Origin: Paragonimus skrjabini miyazakii | Lineage: Eukaryota > Platyhelminthes > Trematoda > Plagiorchiida > Troglotrematidae | Reading direction: 5' to 3' | Assembly (NCBI GenBank): GCA_014338405.1 | Contig: JTDE01000961.1 | Span: forward strand, 103,805-167,804 | DNA length: 64,000 nt | Shown: positions 12,901 to 27,900 of the stretch, one piece after another | Numbering within the stretch: position 1 is the first letter of the stretch | How the letters are laid out: every line of letters begins with the position of its first letter | Notes under the pieces: model-generated | Seen by the model: only the letters and a program-made list of their open reading frames with translations | The model's database searches: none | What the model was told of the DNA's origin: nothing | Program-made: the position numbers and the translations under genes

Positions 12901-15900
12901 AATAAAAAGGAACAATCCAATAAGTTGATCAAGCTGAGTGGGCCGACACGCGAAGATTGTATCAAGGCACCTTAATTTAGGAAGGCTATATGGTCGTTGA
13001 TCAAGCCTCGATCCGTTGGGTTAAGCGGCTAGTGTCATCGTGTTTGCACGGAGTAGAAACAAACAGTGAAGATGGACACTGAGTCTGACATCCCCTAACA
13101 TCACAATACAGTTGAACTGCTGAGTTGAAATCATTTGTGCCTGCGAGTTGTTTACTTGAGCACGAGGTACAGGCACATTCAAGTTGGTTATTTGAACGTC
13201 GATACAGGGGGTTTGTTAAATAACTCCTGTTGCTCTTTTTCAATTCTCCACTTAGAACTGATCGTTTGTTCCTGGTTCTATCAAATGAGCATGCATATAT
13301 ATTGCATACAATAATGATGGTGAAGTAATTATCACATAATTATCTCAATATGCCGACGAATTTTTCAGCCACGTTAACGTGTTGAACAATACGAAGATTA
13401 TGGAAATCTCAATTCAAACTCCTGACACAGAATTAGCAATACTTACAGCTTGAGACTAACTACTACTTCCACTGGCAAATGAGACCATTTTAGTGATAGC
13501 TGAAATAATATCACCAATTTGTTTACACAAAAATCTCCAGTTGCATATTTTTATCCAGTCACCATATTACAAAACCGATTGATAAAAACGCCTCTTTGCA
13601 AACTGATATAAAAAGTCAATCAGTCGACTAACTCTGCGTATTGGTTCAGTTTTGTCTTCGCCTGACACCGATGCAACAAGACAAGTTGGGGAAGAATGAT
13701 TCTTCGTGTGCGTTTCGTCAACACAGGAGCGGAGAGTTGGTTTCTCATGTTGTTGCTGCTGTAGATCGATGATTGCCCAGATGTTTCGGGTCGGTCAAGC
13801 TGAAATGGTTTCATGCATAGTATCATCCCAGCGTGAGATTTCATTGAATGGAGTGATTTCGAACTGATCAAACTTAATCGCATAAACACGCCCTCATTGG
13901 TCGCATGGCCAAAATAGTCGAAAGAAGAAAAAACTGTGAGCACCTGAGCAGAGTGCGTTAGTTGCCATCCTTCGGGAAAACATTGATGTGATCGGATGAT
14001 CAATTTGAACCCAGACCGTTGCAAGAAAGCTTCAGTCACATCTGGACCGAAATAAGAACCGCCACCACGATAACTGTTTAGGCGAGAACCGGGCTTTAGT
14101 TGTGGATCACTCCAGAGCAAGTTGAGCAACTGAATCAGGTAGGACAAAAGACGATGAACGGAGTTGTGAACAAAACACGTTCCATTCAGCCATTAGCAGT
14201 GAATATGGATTAACATGCCCACATAAAGTGAGGAAGTAAGCTATTAACGTTTGTAAAGATTCCCAGAACAGAAGTGAAAACCATGCCACAGCTTAAAGAT
14301 GAATAACTGAACATGGACTTGTTCACTACAATAAGTCGGTAGTAATATTCATCATAACCACCACTCATATTGTGTCAAACTTTCCACATTCACATGAACT
14401 TTGCAGTTATCCCACGTCGAAAAGAAGCACCAAACTCGGGTTTCTTTCCTAATAAAGGTAGCCGGTAATGTATTGAAGAAATTAAGATCTCGACCTCTGT
14501 GACTGTGAGGTGAGCATACTGGCCACTACACCATGAACTTCATAATAGACACGCCTGAATAACTAAGAGGAAAACTTGATAACAATCTGGCATGGACAGT
14601 GTTCAGCTAACCCGATCGTTCCGACTAAGTGTAAGGAGACCAGTACTTGTTCGTCTTAACCAACACTCACATGATCAGAATACCTCGGCTAGGTTGGAAG
14701 AACTAACATCGTTTAACCAAAAATTAAAATTCAACACCTAACGGGATAAATTCCAGTTCGACGAAGATGTGCACTACTGATGAGTTTTACCAGTAGCGCT
14801 TAGTCTCTAGATCAGTTGGCTGAAAATTAATCTGACTGGGAAATCTACGGATATGAGCGATGATCAATTAATAATGGTAATTCTCGTGTTTCAGACGAGA
14901 ATTCCTATGACGTTTAAATCAAACAGACTGTTACAAGTAACATTATGCATCAGTTCTGAAAAGATTGGATAAAACATTTCAGATGGAAAAAAACAAGTTT
15001 TACTCGCATTTTTCAACGTCTAATGAAGAAATATAGCTTTCAAGTTGAACACCACTCACAGCTGATCGCAGCCGTCGCATTTCCATAGACTTTTCAGTCG
15101 ACCCCTTTCGAAAAGAAGCACTAGACTCGAGTTTCGCTCTCATTAGAGCTCATCAGTAGTGCATATCCTTAAAACTGCCGGGACTAGAATTCCGCCCATG
15201 ATTTCATGAGGCAACTGTGTTGACCACTGCGCCATTGACCTCACAGTAGGCACGACTGAATTATCATATGTGAGCGTGCAACCACTTTTGCTTGTGAGTA
15301 ATGATCAGGTTGCCCGATCGTTTCGATAGGAGATACAGTTACTATCTGTTAACTCCGATGGATGACCACTTCCTAGACAGGTCGAAATGTCAAAAGTCTA
15401 TGGGAATGAGACAGCTGCAATCAATTGTGAGTGATGTTCAACTTGAAATTAACTAACTCCCCGACTACTCATCAGTAAATTCAACTTTCTCCGACAAACA
15501 AACACCGATTTTCAACGTCAAGTCATACTTATGGATACTGTGACTTAGGCTAACGTTGGTTCTGACAATGTTGTACGAAATGGTTAACCAGTAAGCAAAA
15601 ACGCACTAACAGAATAATAAAGGGACAACCGCAACCGAATCAGAATCGCAGAGATACAAGCTCGTTAGGGACCGCAGTATAATCTAATATTCGAGAGTAC
15701 TTCTGATCAGTGATGCGGAGAACCGCATATTCTGCACAACATTACTCAGCAGGACGATCAATAATTTCACTGCCAGAAAGTCTTGCAATTCTCTCGAACC
15801 GTCGGTTGCCGCAGTTAATAAAACAATGTTGTGAACCCTCTTAAACGATACGCTGGTTTGTTCTCAATATAGTGGAACGCTTGACAGAATTCGGATTCTC

Positions 15901-18900
15901 TTCCCGGTAATAATTAACGCAAAAATCTCGGTCCAGAAAATGCCGCAACTGCCCCGCGATTTGGTTCCCAAAACAAGCCAAAAGTCGCGTACAAAGGAAA
16001 CCGCTTTGTTCCGCACCAACACGTGAGTGACAAAGGTGACAATTACAAAGTATTTATAGGGCGCGTAATGACCAGACATTCCCAAGACAACAAAGAGAAC
16101 AGTTACCGGAAAAAAGAGAGTTAGGGTCGCTAACGAGCATAGCGGAATAAAAAGTCTCGACAAATTTAAACAGTTCCGCTAATTAGGACTGAATCAATCG
16201 TTTTTTTTCTTTCCCACGATGGAGGTGGCTTGGGACAGTAACAGAGTGGGCGTTCTAACACCTCCCCCTTAAAGATTGTTGAGTTCAATCATATTATATT
16301 ACGGGTAGATGAGACGAGAGTAACCAATTCGGTGAGGAGATCAAGAGTCTCATGCGTTTTGCCCGTAACAACAGAAATAAGGTCATAGCCAACACGACAA
16401 GCTTAGCGACTAATCCATAAATTTGATGACCGAAACAGTTAGGTGACTGATGTAGCGTGCCCAAACGGGGGATTTCAATTCAGTTTAGCATGTCCCGCCA
16501 ATACTTTGCCTACACTTAAATCCCAAGGGTTTACAACTATGACAGAATTTGGAAACGTGTAACGTTAAACTTCATCGCCAAAGAAATAATTGTGTATACG
16601 ATTTAACAAATATGAACTTGATAAGAGTTTTCCCCTCCATCAATTTGAATACCAGCTGGAACAAGAATTTCACGAGACGAATTCATTTCGTGCACTCTGT
16701 TCAGTCGCAAACGCGTAACACTTACGAGTGAAATAAACGACTAATTGATGAAAAATAAATGAACATCCGTATCTTCAAAAAGTCACCTTGAACCCGATTA
16801 GTAGAACCAAGGCAAGTGTAATATAACTGTTAAATGTTTTTGGGTACATACTGTGCACTTTTGGCTAACGATCAGCAAGACTTCAACAAGCGTACGCTGT
16901 CTCACCCGGTTGCATATTGTGACCACATGGAATCAATGATCTGGTGGCCGATAATGTCCAGCTTTGGTTGATTGGTCCACAACTATTGTCCGGTTCATCC
17001 ACTGATTGGGGCATCCACTTTGGTAGATACCTCTTGACCCCATTCTCTATCCGTCTATCTGTCCTCCCAATATATGTGTCCCCGCAGCTTCGGATGAACA
17101 AATAGTTACGATAATTCGTAGAGAGAACAGAATCGGGACTCTTGATTGTCGACAAGGGAGTGCTTCTGGTGTGCACAATGAAATGCAGCTGGGTGGCATT
17201 ATAGGCCTAATATAAAACCAACTCGGGACCTCGTTTTAAACTTATCCTAAAATCAATGCCTTTGTATAGTAACACAATGAACAGTCTACTTCTGTAAGCT
17301 AGGCCTCACTGTGATTATAATGCTCGACAAACTTGTCCGAATAGTTATTCGAACACAGCACCTATTCCAGTAATTTTTTGCAATTTTTCTTCTGTTGTTT
17401 CGGACGTGCACATCTTCTAAGCTCAGTGGAATAGTGTTCAAACTAGAGAACGTTCATTTCCAATCGGCAAGAACTTGAGGATATTAAGGTATTGTTCGGT
17501 CTAAGTGGGTTTCCGGTATGCTACACACCTGATCGTCGTATAAGATTTTCTGATACTTAACGCATCGAGAAAATCCGCTGATTAACTTTTCTCATCATTG
17601 TTCTTGGCCATTAGACATTTGGTTTAGACCAGACACAGTCGTTCCGTGTGATCACAAAGTGCGACCAGGTGAAACTATGTAAGTTTGTTAAGATCATGAC
17701 AATCATTCGTAACAAGTCTCCGTTGTGTACTCAAAAAAATTTAACAGTAACATTATTCTTGATTTCGGTTTTATAACCATGATCAAAGTATCTTCGCAAA
17801 GTCATGGGTATTTATTCATCTGTTTTCAGTTAATCGTTCGTTTATTTCAATTTTAAATGTTACACATCTGCGATCAAACGAAGTGTGCAAAATGAATTCA
17901 CCTCCCGAACTTTCTGTTCAAATATATGTGTAAAATTCTCGGAGCCATAAGTTAATCTGAAAACCTAGTTGACCTCGGTTTTTGGAAACATTCTGAGAGA
18001 AGTGGCGTAACAAATATGATAGTGTTCATGAGATTCTCGATAGTTACCTGTTGCCAGTCATGAGGGTTTACAGCATTTGGTCCATCCAGACATGGGCTGA
18101 GAACAGATGTGAACTGACGAGAGAAAGCGGGAAGAAAAAACGGAAGATCTTTCTGAACTCAAATGAACTTCTGAGGCCAAAACTGTCAAACGTAGGCATG
18201 GAATTATAAACACAAAATAAAGTCCAGTTTGCCAACATAGAATTCGACGGCTCTTTTGTCCCCAGATATAACTGAGTGGCATACAACCACAATTAAAAAA
18301 CTGAACAGCAGTGTTGCAGCGATAAGAGAAAAGGAGGTGGTGAAGGAGAAAGAAGAAGGATGGAACTGTGAGTAATCTAAAATAATCGACACGGAAGTGT
18401 CCCCAACTTGCAAATATCATCCAATTCAAAGTTGGATAGTATCCACGAGTCAGTTTTATTGCGGCTTTCATTGCATGGCTCCATTGTAAACAATGTTGCA
18501 AGCACTGTTCTCCTTTAATGCAAGCTTGAAGGATGTCTACAAAAACTAACGAAATTTGTTAAAGAAATGCTTCTGTATTAGTCCGTCATAATCAACCAAG
18601 TCCATTCTGTCTGGAAGCAGGTTTTTCTCCATATTCCGAATAATAGTAATTGTGTCAGAAGAGATGGCCTCTAAAACTGTAGACAGGCGTACGCGAACGC
18701 CTACGAGCCTGTCCAAACGGTAATTTGTCTCGGGCCCTGCTTCAATGCGACAGAAATAGAAAATAATGCAAATGGAAAATTCTACCTTGTTCGTAAATAA
18801 TAACTGAAGTCATAAGAGCAACAATTTAGTAAAGCCTGTTTCCTGCGTTTGATCAAAAGACTAATTACAACGCACTAAAAATCGGCCAGTGACCTTGAGG

Positions 18901-21900
18901 CTCCGAATATCAACCGTTACTGTGCCCACCATTATCCGACTGTTCAACTTTGATCTCGGTGCAAAGAAGAAGCTCACACGGACACTTCGCGCCCCATGGC
19001 CGACAATTACCAAAACTCATCAGTTAAACCGGTGGTCGTGTTACTGTCAACAAACACACGATCCACACTCAACGTGCCAGCCGACTTTCTTACTCGTCCT
19101 AGTAACATTTATATGTACTGTATTGCAATGATCCTAGTCATCTAACATAAAAATGGGTAAAATCAAGTGCACTAAAGTAACTAACACTTATACTAATATA
19201 GCCATGTCATTGATTGCAGCACATTACTGTGTCAGAAAAAATTTCTAATCAGTGATTTTAATGATCACTAAGTCCACAGCGAGACAGACGATACCTTCCG
19301 AATTTATTCAGTTCATCAGTTTGAGTGATCGAACTTTGTGCTCGGGAAGTATCTTGATCAACTCAAACGTTTTCTGCAACCACCCATAGTCTACATAATA
19401 TGATGTCCAGTGATATAAACGCTTAGTTGACATATGAAATGCAAAGCTGGACGCAACTCTCGCCGCTTTGGCTTCCCCAATTAGCTAACAATTTTTGTTT
19501 GAAGGAGATTGTCCAATTTTGGTATTTTGTATCCTAAAGCTATTAGGCGAGCGAGATATTGTTTTATTAGGTCCGTATCAACTTAACTCGAGTAATCACA
19601 ATGTACCTTTGATGTCGAACACATGCCATGGAACATGAAACAAACTCGAAATGTAACCATAACTGTTTACAAAATTAGGCCCCACAACCTGATTTGAGCA
19701 TGACCACCCTCATCAAAAACGAACAGCAGAACGATGATTACAGCTGCCGGCCACATGACCATTCATAAGCGTCACCGTCCTCATCATCAATGATAGCACC
19801 ATAATTACGGATGTATGAGTAGTTTCGGATATACTACATGAATGATGAGCAGTTAATGGATCAAATAACACGAAAACATCATCAGTTGATTTAGGTTTAC
19901 AAGAATTCACAGGTATTGAAGCAAGTGTGACAAACTTGGTTCTATAGAAAATTTGCAGCCAACGCTTATGACAAACGAAAGATGAAGCAGCTGTACAAAA
20001 CCAAGTCGTAAGTAACACTTGGAGAGCTGATATAACCCGTATTGCGTTCAGACTAGAACAAACGGTTGGACAGTCCATTAAAACACGACTAACTAGTCAG
20101 TATGTATAATGTATGTAACGAGGAAGTAATGCATGGAGTTCGAAGCAAACGAAACCGTGATGATTCATAACACAGCAAGAGACAACAACGAATTATGTCA
20201 AGCAAATTCGGTAGACTAATTTATGTTTCATGGCCGAATCTCTTCCTTGGTAATGATGCGCAAATCATAGTCTATTCTCATTAACTGATAATCTTTCTTT
20301 AGTGTAATTATCTATAAGTTGAAGTCTGAAAGCAAGAGATGTCTAGATTACAATCCTTAACGATCACAAGGAGGTAAGCCGCGAAATTAATTTAACGATT
20401 TCGAGGAAAGTTAGGCTGTCATTTACTCACAGTAACACGTAAAGCAACAAAAATGACTATACAAATTCAACAATCCACATATTCAAAATAATCGTTGTCA
20501 TGGACAACAGCAATACGGGTGTTGACAATAATATATAACACAGAAACTCAAATTCACCACAGGTATGATAAAAACAAAGAAAGGTGTCAGTCTCTATTTG
20601 AAAGCTCAAGCATTTACTACCAAAATGTCTATATCCAGCACAAGGAAACTGTGTTGTCAGTGTGGGTAGAACCATGTTCACAAGACAGCACGTCTATGAT
20701 TTACCTCTGTCCTGTATTAATCTGTACAACTAATTATTAAAACAGTAGCACTATAAATGCAGCTGAATTCTATTAAGAACATTTCTCTTGAAGCCTCTAA
20801 CTACAGCACATGTGACTCGCGTCAGCTTTTACCTGGGAGATTAACGTGAGATACAATAAACAACCTATTCATACCTTTGTCAAGTCCTTCAGTACGAACC
20901 ACCAGTTGACAACCTCGTACCTTGAGTTAGCCAAGTGCAACATCGTTTGTTAGACGATTGATTAGCTTTTTTGTACCGAGTCTAGGAAAATAGTCCCTTT
21001 CTAATTTGTTAATGCCACCCGTTGTCTATAGCTGTAAACGGAACGAGTGTGGTCATTGTTTTGGTTCCTTTTGACCAAATTCTTGTAGTAAACACATATC
21101 ACGCTGTGCCAAGTGGATATATTTTTTTATACACTAAACTCTATGCGTACAGATTGCTTTAGTCCCTAACTGGACCCATTGGCTATTTCTGAAAGAATAC
21201 CATTAAATCAGACAACCTTTCATAGTTCTAACTGGAGGTCCTTCCCCTCTAAATATCAAAGGTTTGAGATCACTCAAAATACAGCTGTAACAAGCTTGTT
21301 GGTATGTTAGAGTTTCCACATTGTTCACTATGGATTTTGTCAACGTTTCGATAAGGCGAAATATAAATTGTATGGAAAATTATCTTGCACTAGAATCCCT
21401 CAGTTGATTGAAGAAACATGGCGCAGTTCACTACAGCTTGTTAACAAATTACGAGCAAATAATAACTAATTGAAAACGTCTGATCATTACTAAATCGTCA
21501 TTATCAAAATCGTGATTTCTTCTCTGTTTGAAACATCGGGTCGAGGACTTAAACCAATATTAATCGTGTCACTTGACTATACAATTTTAACCTCTGCGCA
21601 TGGCGCTTCATCCACCATTCAAAAAGCAAATTTCCAGCACTCGATTCAATGGGAAATTTGGTTTAGAACAAATAGTCCCCGTTCACTACACACAGCACAA
21701 TCTCGTTACGGGAAGCAAGAATGCAGGCAGTTGGGACCGCTAACGGTCAGAGAAAATTTTGATCGAGGAGGGTCAACTTTTATGAAACAACTCTTAATCA
21801 GATTGTCGAAAAATGGTCACGCTGTTGTGGATGAATCGTATTGACAAACCACATAGAAACCTTACCTAATGCATTAGGTATTTTATTCTGGAACTTGATC

Positions 21901-24900
21901 AAGTACAATATCACACAGATAGCCCATCGAACATATGGGCTGATTAAGCTTTGTTCATTACACAGTTACCAACATCTGCTAATAGTTCGGCATCAGCCTG
22001 TTCGAAGCTGAGCGTTTTATATCAGCTTATGTAACGTGCAACCTTGGAAGTTGACGAGACCGTGACTATTAATAGGCAGAAGCTCATAGAATGGAATCGA
22101 AAACCGTCAAGAACTGATCACAGATAGCCGCCGACTCTCTGACGCAACACGATGTCATTCAGAACTCAGTAAATGTGAGCCGAATTGCCAAATTTTCGAT
22201 CGTTCAGTTGCAAAAACAGTGCGAAATTTTTGTATTTGAGGTCTTTTGATTTTCGAATATGATGCTTAGATTAATAATATTTCTAACTTAGTCATTTTTT
22301 CCTGCGGTATTTTCGTACTCATGCTATTTAAATTTATAAAGCTTTATTCTTCTGTTGATTCAACTGATATAAAGTAGGTGCACTGTACAAAACAGAAGGG
22401 GTGAAAGCAGCAAACAAGCTGCCCAGGGGGTACCACCTTATCCTCACCTGTAACTCGGTTGTTCATCCGTGAGATGTAAGAACATTGACAATGTATGTTC
22501 GAGTTTCGGAATAAGATCTTTGTGTATTGAGTCTCATTACCTTTAGTTCCCACATTTGTATGGCAAGTAAGCATCGATGTCAATCACTCAAACCGCTGGT
22601 TAGAGACGCTATCCGAGATGGCGATGTGTCGCAGTCAATGGCGTACCTGTATCCATACCATTTCTAATTCTTCCGCTTAGTCTTCTTTTATTGATTTTCA
22701 ACCTTCTTAGTAACGTTTTCTTCTAGGATATTCCACGTCACTGTTGAGGTGAATGGCAGCTCGAGCCACAGTACCTTTTGGTCAGGCTCATGGCTGTTAT
22801 GATGATGGTGGTGTTTGTCTGTCGGTGAACAGGAGGAGGATGTTCAATATAGTAAAAACGTTGGTACAAAGATCACGTTCAGTCGACTTCAAGCCATTAA
22901 ATGTCGTTTGTATAAAGATGAGTTAGTCAACCACAAACACGACTATGAATACACCATAAATCTGAATATTATAAACAATCCAAATTTTATCTCAAACTTC
23001 AATTTATGTCAAGGTCAGTGCGTCTACCTTCGATCGATCCATGTTCCGTAAACGCTCCAGATCAGTGGAAGGGAATATGCCACCATGGCAGATAAATATT
23101 ATCTCGTTGACGATACAAGCAACCGGCATTTGACGAAAAACATTCGAGCAAAGCTGTGTTATTGAACTTTCATCGTTCTGAGACAAATAAATAAACGACG
23201 CCAGATTAATGGTTTACGATTAAATAGGATCGTTAGTTTCAAACGGATAAAAAGTATCTATTTGCATTCTACTGAAGACGTAGACTTCTTCCGAAGAGCA
23301 GGCCCTGTCTAAAATGGTCACCACAGAATTTGAAGAGCGTACGCATGTATTTACGCTTAGAGCATAGAACAGAAATTACAAGTTGAAAGACACAGTGTCC
23401 CCTTTTTTCCAATCAACCTAAACATAAAGATATCATATTTCAGTAATTAGTAATGTCGTGGTAAGAGTTATTCACAGAAATAAGGGAGCAACCTAAAACT
23501 GTGTATTCCTATCACAGGATGTGCACACGTAGAACGGGCGTTTTTGTGTACTTGCCGGGTATTTCCAAGATAATTCTTTCTTGAATCCAAACCTGTAAAA
23601 TGGTAGAAAATGCAAACGTAAGACAGCTAATCACCAGAAGCTAAATTATACAACTATTTATTTATTGTTCGAAATATCTAAAAAATAAAAATATTAGTAA
23701 TTAAGTAAGCATTTGATTACCGTATAAAACAGCCCGCTCTCCTGAATCTGTTAGATGATTACTTCAGTCTACATTACAAAGCCATACAAACAACAGTGTG
23801 ACCGATGAGACTTAACGATCAACTACCCATTGTATAACTTTTTAACCGTTATGGATGGAACCTGGTGAAATTGTTCATTCGGCTTTTATAGCCAATCAGT
23901 ACCGAGAAGGAACTCGTTCAGAGCGCCATTTAAACGCCTCACATAATCCATATTGTAGAAAACAAACATTCTACTCTAAATATCCATGTAGAACACCCGC
24001 TCAACTAATGTTGTGGCTACCACGTTTTGACACCTGTAGATAATAATATTTGTTTTCAAGTGTTCTGTAACTCAGCCCACCAAGAAGGCATACTGAATAG
24101 CGGTTATCGTTAAACAAAAGTCACATCGATTAATTTCGTAGTTAAACAGAGATTGAACTAATTTCCGTATGTTACATATGTCACAAATATGTCTGGACAC
24201 CTAACCGGTAATGCTAGAATTGGTCTTCTCTCTGTTAAGCATTTCTGATACTGTTGAATCTTTCCTGGCGATTTTGGGGTAATTCACTCAGTAATGCATA
24301 TTCGACGGTCGGGTTAACATTACTATCATCCAAGTGCAAAAAGCGTCAGAAAAGGCGATCAAAAGAATTGGAATTTATACGGTACTGTTTAGTAAAAATA
24401 CAATAAAGGTACTATCTCACCTTGAATGTGAATCAACTGGATACACAAATTATCCAGTAAGAGCATTTAAAATGGAGTAACTAAGCATGAGTCCACGAAC
24501 AGCCAGTAGTCAACGGAAAATGAGCGCATTAAAAAAATCGGGTGCAGATGAAGGTGAGAATGTGTCAAACAATACCAAGGGGGAAATTTCAACAGATAAG
24601 CAGTGATAGTTATTTTTCAAAAAAGGAAGAAATCAAATATTTTATGTGTCGTTATGGTACGAAATCCATCATGATCGTTTACTGCACACAGCAAAGACAA
24701 ACAAAGGCAAATTAAGAATCGGGTTTCTACAAACAAACAAACATACTTCAACAGATTCATCACTCTGCATCAAATGAAACAAACAAAGAAGACACACGTA
24801 CCAAACGAACTTTGACAGATCAAACAGATATTACTTTCCTGAAAAGACAGGAAATACAATTACACATGCTGATTGGAGTTTGTGATAAATAGTTCCTTCA

Positions 24901-27900
24901 GTAAAATAACAATCTACCGTATATGGCTGTTTAATCATTTAATGCATCAAAGATCCCAACGAATTATTCATATCTGTTGGTTCATCGAGTATAATTGAAA
25001 ACCTGTTACGGCTATGATTGCGTAGGTATGAAAAAAAACTCGTGATAAAAATAATGGCTTTGTGTTTCCGGAACTTCACATCGCTAGAATCGATCGCATT
25101 GACATATCTGTACTAGGCCGTTTTGGCAGACCGTGTTTGTTGAGTTATAGCCTGTTTTCACTCCGTCAGTATGGATGGGCACAGTTCATCTCGGATTGTC
25201 AGTGCAAACTGGATACGACCAAAATGGCTGAAAAGAGTTGTTTATAAAACTATTTGAAGCTCACCCTAAATCCGAGATTCAATGACTGGTTTGGTACTTG
25301 TTTGGACTTACCAAGTAGTGATAATCTGGAGGGAAGATCGAAATGGCTACCTTTCGCGTTATGAGTCAACCCTTTTAAGAAATCGGCTACCGGTTCTACG
25401 AGTATCGCTTGTGATAGGGGGCTTTTTATGAAACTGAGTTATACCTTGTTTACCCATATAACTTAATTACACAGAAACCCTCCGACATAACCAATGTTCA
25501 TAGAACTGGTGGCTGAATGGTTAAAAACATTGTCTCATAACGTTAAAGGTAGCCGGTCCGATCTTCTCTTTAGACTATCTCTATCTGATGAGTCCAAACA
25601 ACAGCGAAACCTGTCACGGAGTATCGAATTGAAGATAAACATCAAGAGGCATTAAAAACTGAAATGTTTATGTTTCTCTTGATTTCAGATAACTGCTTCC
25701 TTACTAACATATCCACCTACCTAGAAGTGACTTCCCCAGTAAATTAACATCTTTACAAGTATTGGTATATATTCGCTCAAGGTGAGGACAAAGGTCTTAT
25801 TCAATGAAAACATTAACTCCATTCACACTGCATTCATTGACACCTGAGCCAAGAGCAAAAAATCGATGCAGGACTCATCAACCAGAAAAAAGTGTATACT
25901 TCTCACACAACATCAAGACAATGGGTTTTGCAGCGAGGTTTCAAACCATACTGTCATTGCCAACCTTAAGCTTACATTTGTTCACCAACTAAAATCCAAA
26001 ACACAATGAGTGGGTCAACTAGCTAATTCGTTTTATTTCACTGAGGACGCTTTGTTTGTTTTCGTAACTGCTATCATTGGTCAGATTTTTGACACCTACA
26101 ATACTGTTCAAATAAACAACTTCCCGAGATGTCAAGTACTCGATAAACGAAAGAAAGTTGCCTCGACCTGTCTATTGTCGGTATTCTGGGTGTGGCTTCC
26201 AGTCACATAGTTGCCATAGCAAAGCACGCGTTGTTTCTTCTTCAGTGTTGATTTCCGCTAATTCCGACCGAGCAGAGTTGTAATAGTGCGTGATGTATTC
26301 TGTTCACATTGACGAAAAATTAAACACACAAAGCTAAAGGTACACTGATCATGTGAGTGATAGCAATTCTAACCGCAATGTTTCATTGGTTGCCAACGGT
26401 AGATGAATGTTATCCATGCATAGAAGACAGAGACAACTATAAAAGATAAAACAGAAGGGAGATACAGGGCTTAATTTGCAAGTCACCGAAAACCTCCCTC
26501 CTCCCTCCTTACAAACAACTACCCTTGGGAAAACAAAGCAGTATGGGCCTCAATTTACTTGTGGTCGATATCTATTATAGAATAAGATGTGATATGTAGA
26601 TTGTTAATTTTTATCTTTGACTAAATTGTTTGTTAAGTTGGACCCGAATCACCCCATCCTCATTAATAATAGGCTTAAATTATATTCATGGATATTATGG
26701 ATCAGCTTGCAGTTGGTCCTAACAGTAATCGGAGAAGTATCCAATTTCCGAACAAGTAGAAGTGTGTGTAAAAAAGACAAGACGAATAAAGCACAGAAAC
26801 ATAAACGAAGTTTATGGAGAAGAGCCAATAACATTTTAGATCGACGGCATGATTATATTAGAAGTTCACCTTTGTGTAGACAAAAATCATTCACTGGAGT
26901 GTTCCCCTCCAACCAACGAGGATTGTCAGTTATAATAGATAGTTTAAACAATTTCCAAGATTTAACTTTCAATTACCCCACGGAGCGAAACTATCGTAGA
27001 TGAATGGTACCAACAAAGCTAGTTGGAAAAGATTGCAGATAATTGGACACTCACTGTTGATTGACTGCCGTATCTTCATGATTACCACGATTCACTATCA
27101 CATATTTGGGATAGACAAGAAATGCAGCCAGGATAAGTGTTAGTACTTCTACCGATTTGTAGCCTCGGTCCACAAAGTCACCGTTAAAGATGAAACAGTT
27201 TTTGCGAGATGGCAGTCCATTCTGTAACATATTGCAGAAAATTGGCAAAACAAACGCGTTCCAGTTAATCTTAAGGACATCTGTGGACTTAGAACGTTTG
27301 GAGAAAAAAACAACTTGTTCATATGCTATTAGCAAAGTGAAATTCAACAGCTGGCAACCCAATAAAAACGGATGAATGGATAAATGCAAAATGGGAACAC
27401 TAGTAATATGAATCGATACTGAATAGATGGTGATAAGTTGTGCTGATGAACATGGTTGCTAGGGGAAACATACGTAAAGCATAATAAAATGCAACTGGTT
27501 TGTCAAAGATAGGCAACGGCATTAGTAGACTATATGCCTTTTTTAGCGCACTTTTACGCATTTGTACAATAAGGACATTTCTTTAACTGAATTCTACTTC
27601 TATGAATTCAAGTGCCGAGGCGTAGTCATTAATCTTAGGAATCGTGAGTTGCACATCATTTAAATTCGAACATTACACTCACAATTCCACTTGAAGGTTT
27701 CCAGCTAGTTCTCTTCGGTTGAAGCAGTTGGATTGAGATTGGATTTTTGTCACAGCCTGTCTGAATGGAAAAAATTCTAATTCCCCTGATTGCAAGACAC
27801 CTGTAATGACCACTTAACAACTGACCTCACGAGATGCCGGACAAACTCATCACGTCTAAACGACATACTATAATCACATGTGAATGATTTTCATAACAGT

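Larger units (their letters stand above)
23593..27054. other. PPEF intron, mostly unexplained
   Basis: Apart from the SINE-like piece at 25.5 kb and the open frame at 26.6-27.0 kb I recognise nothing here. Confidence 0.4.

Noticed and set aside
18058..18501. 147-codon minus frame, possible gene
   Set aside because: Three overlapping frames are open at once in a pyrimidine-rich stretch; the product is hydrophobic low-complexity with no family likeness.
25306..25345. Possible tiny exon with a GTAAGT donor
   Set aside because: Only 14 nt after the nearest AG and no matching residues; the 23556-23592 microexon satisfies the required phase and sequence.
25500..25580. Functional tRNA gene
   Set aside because: A and B boxes are recognisable but acceptor-stem pairing is not evident; it aligns with the SINE head instead.
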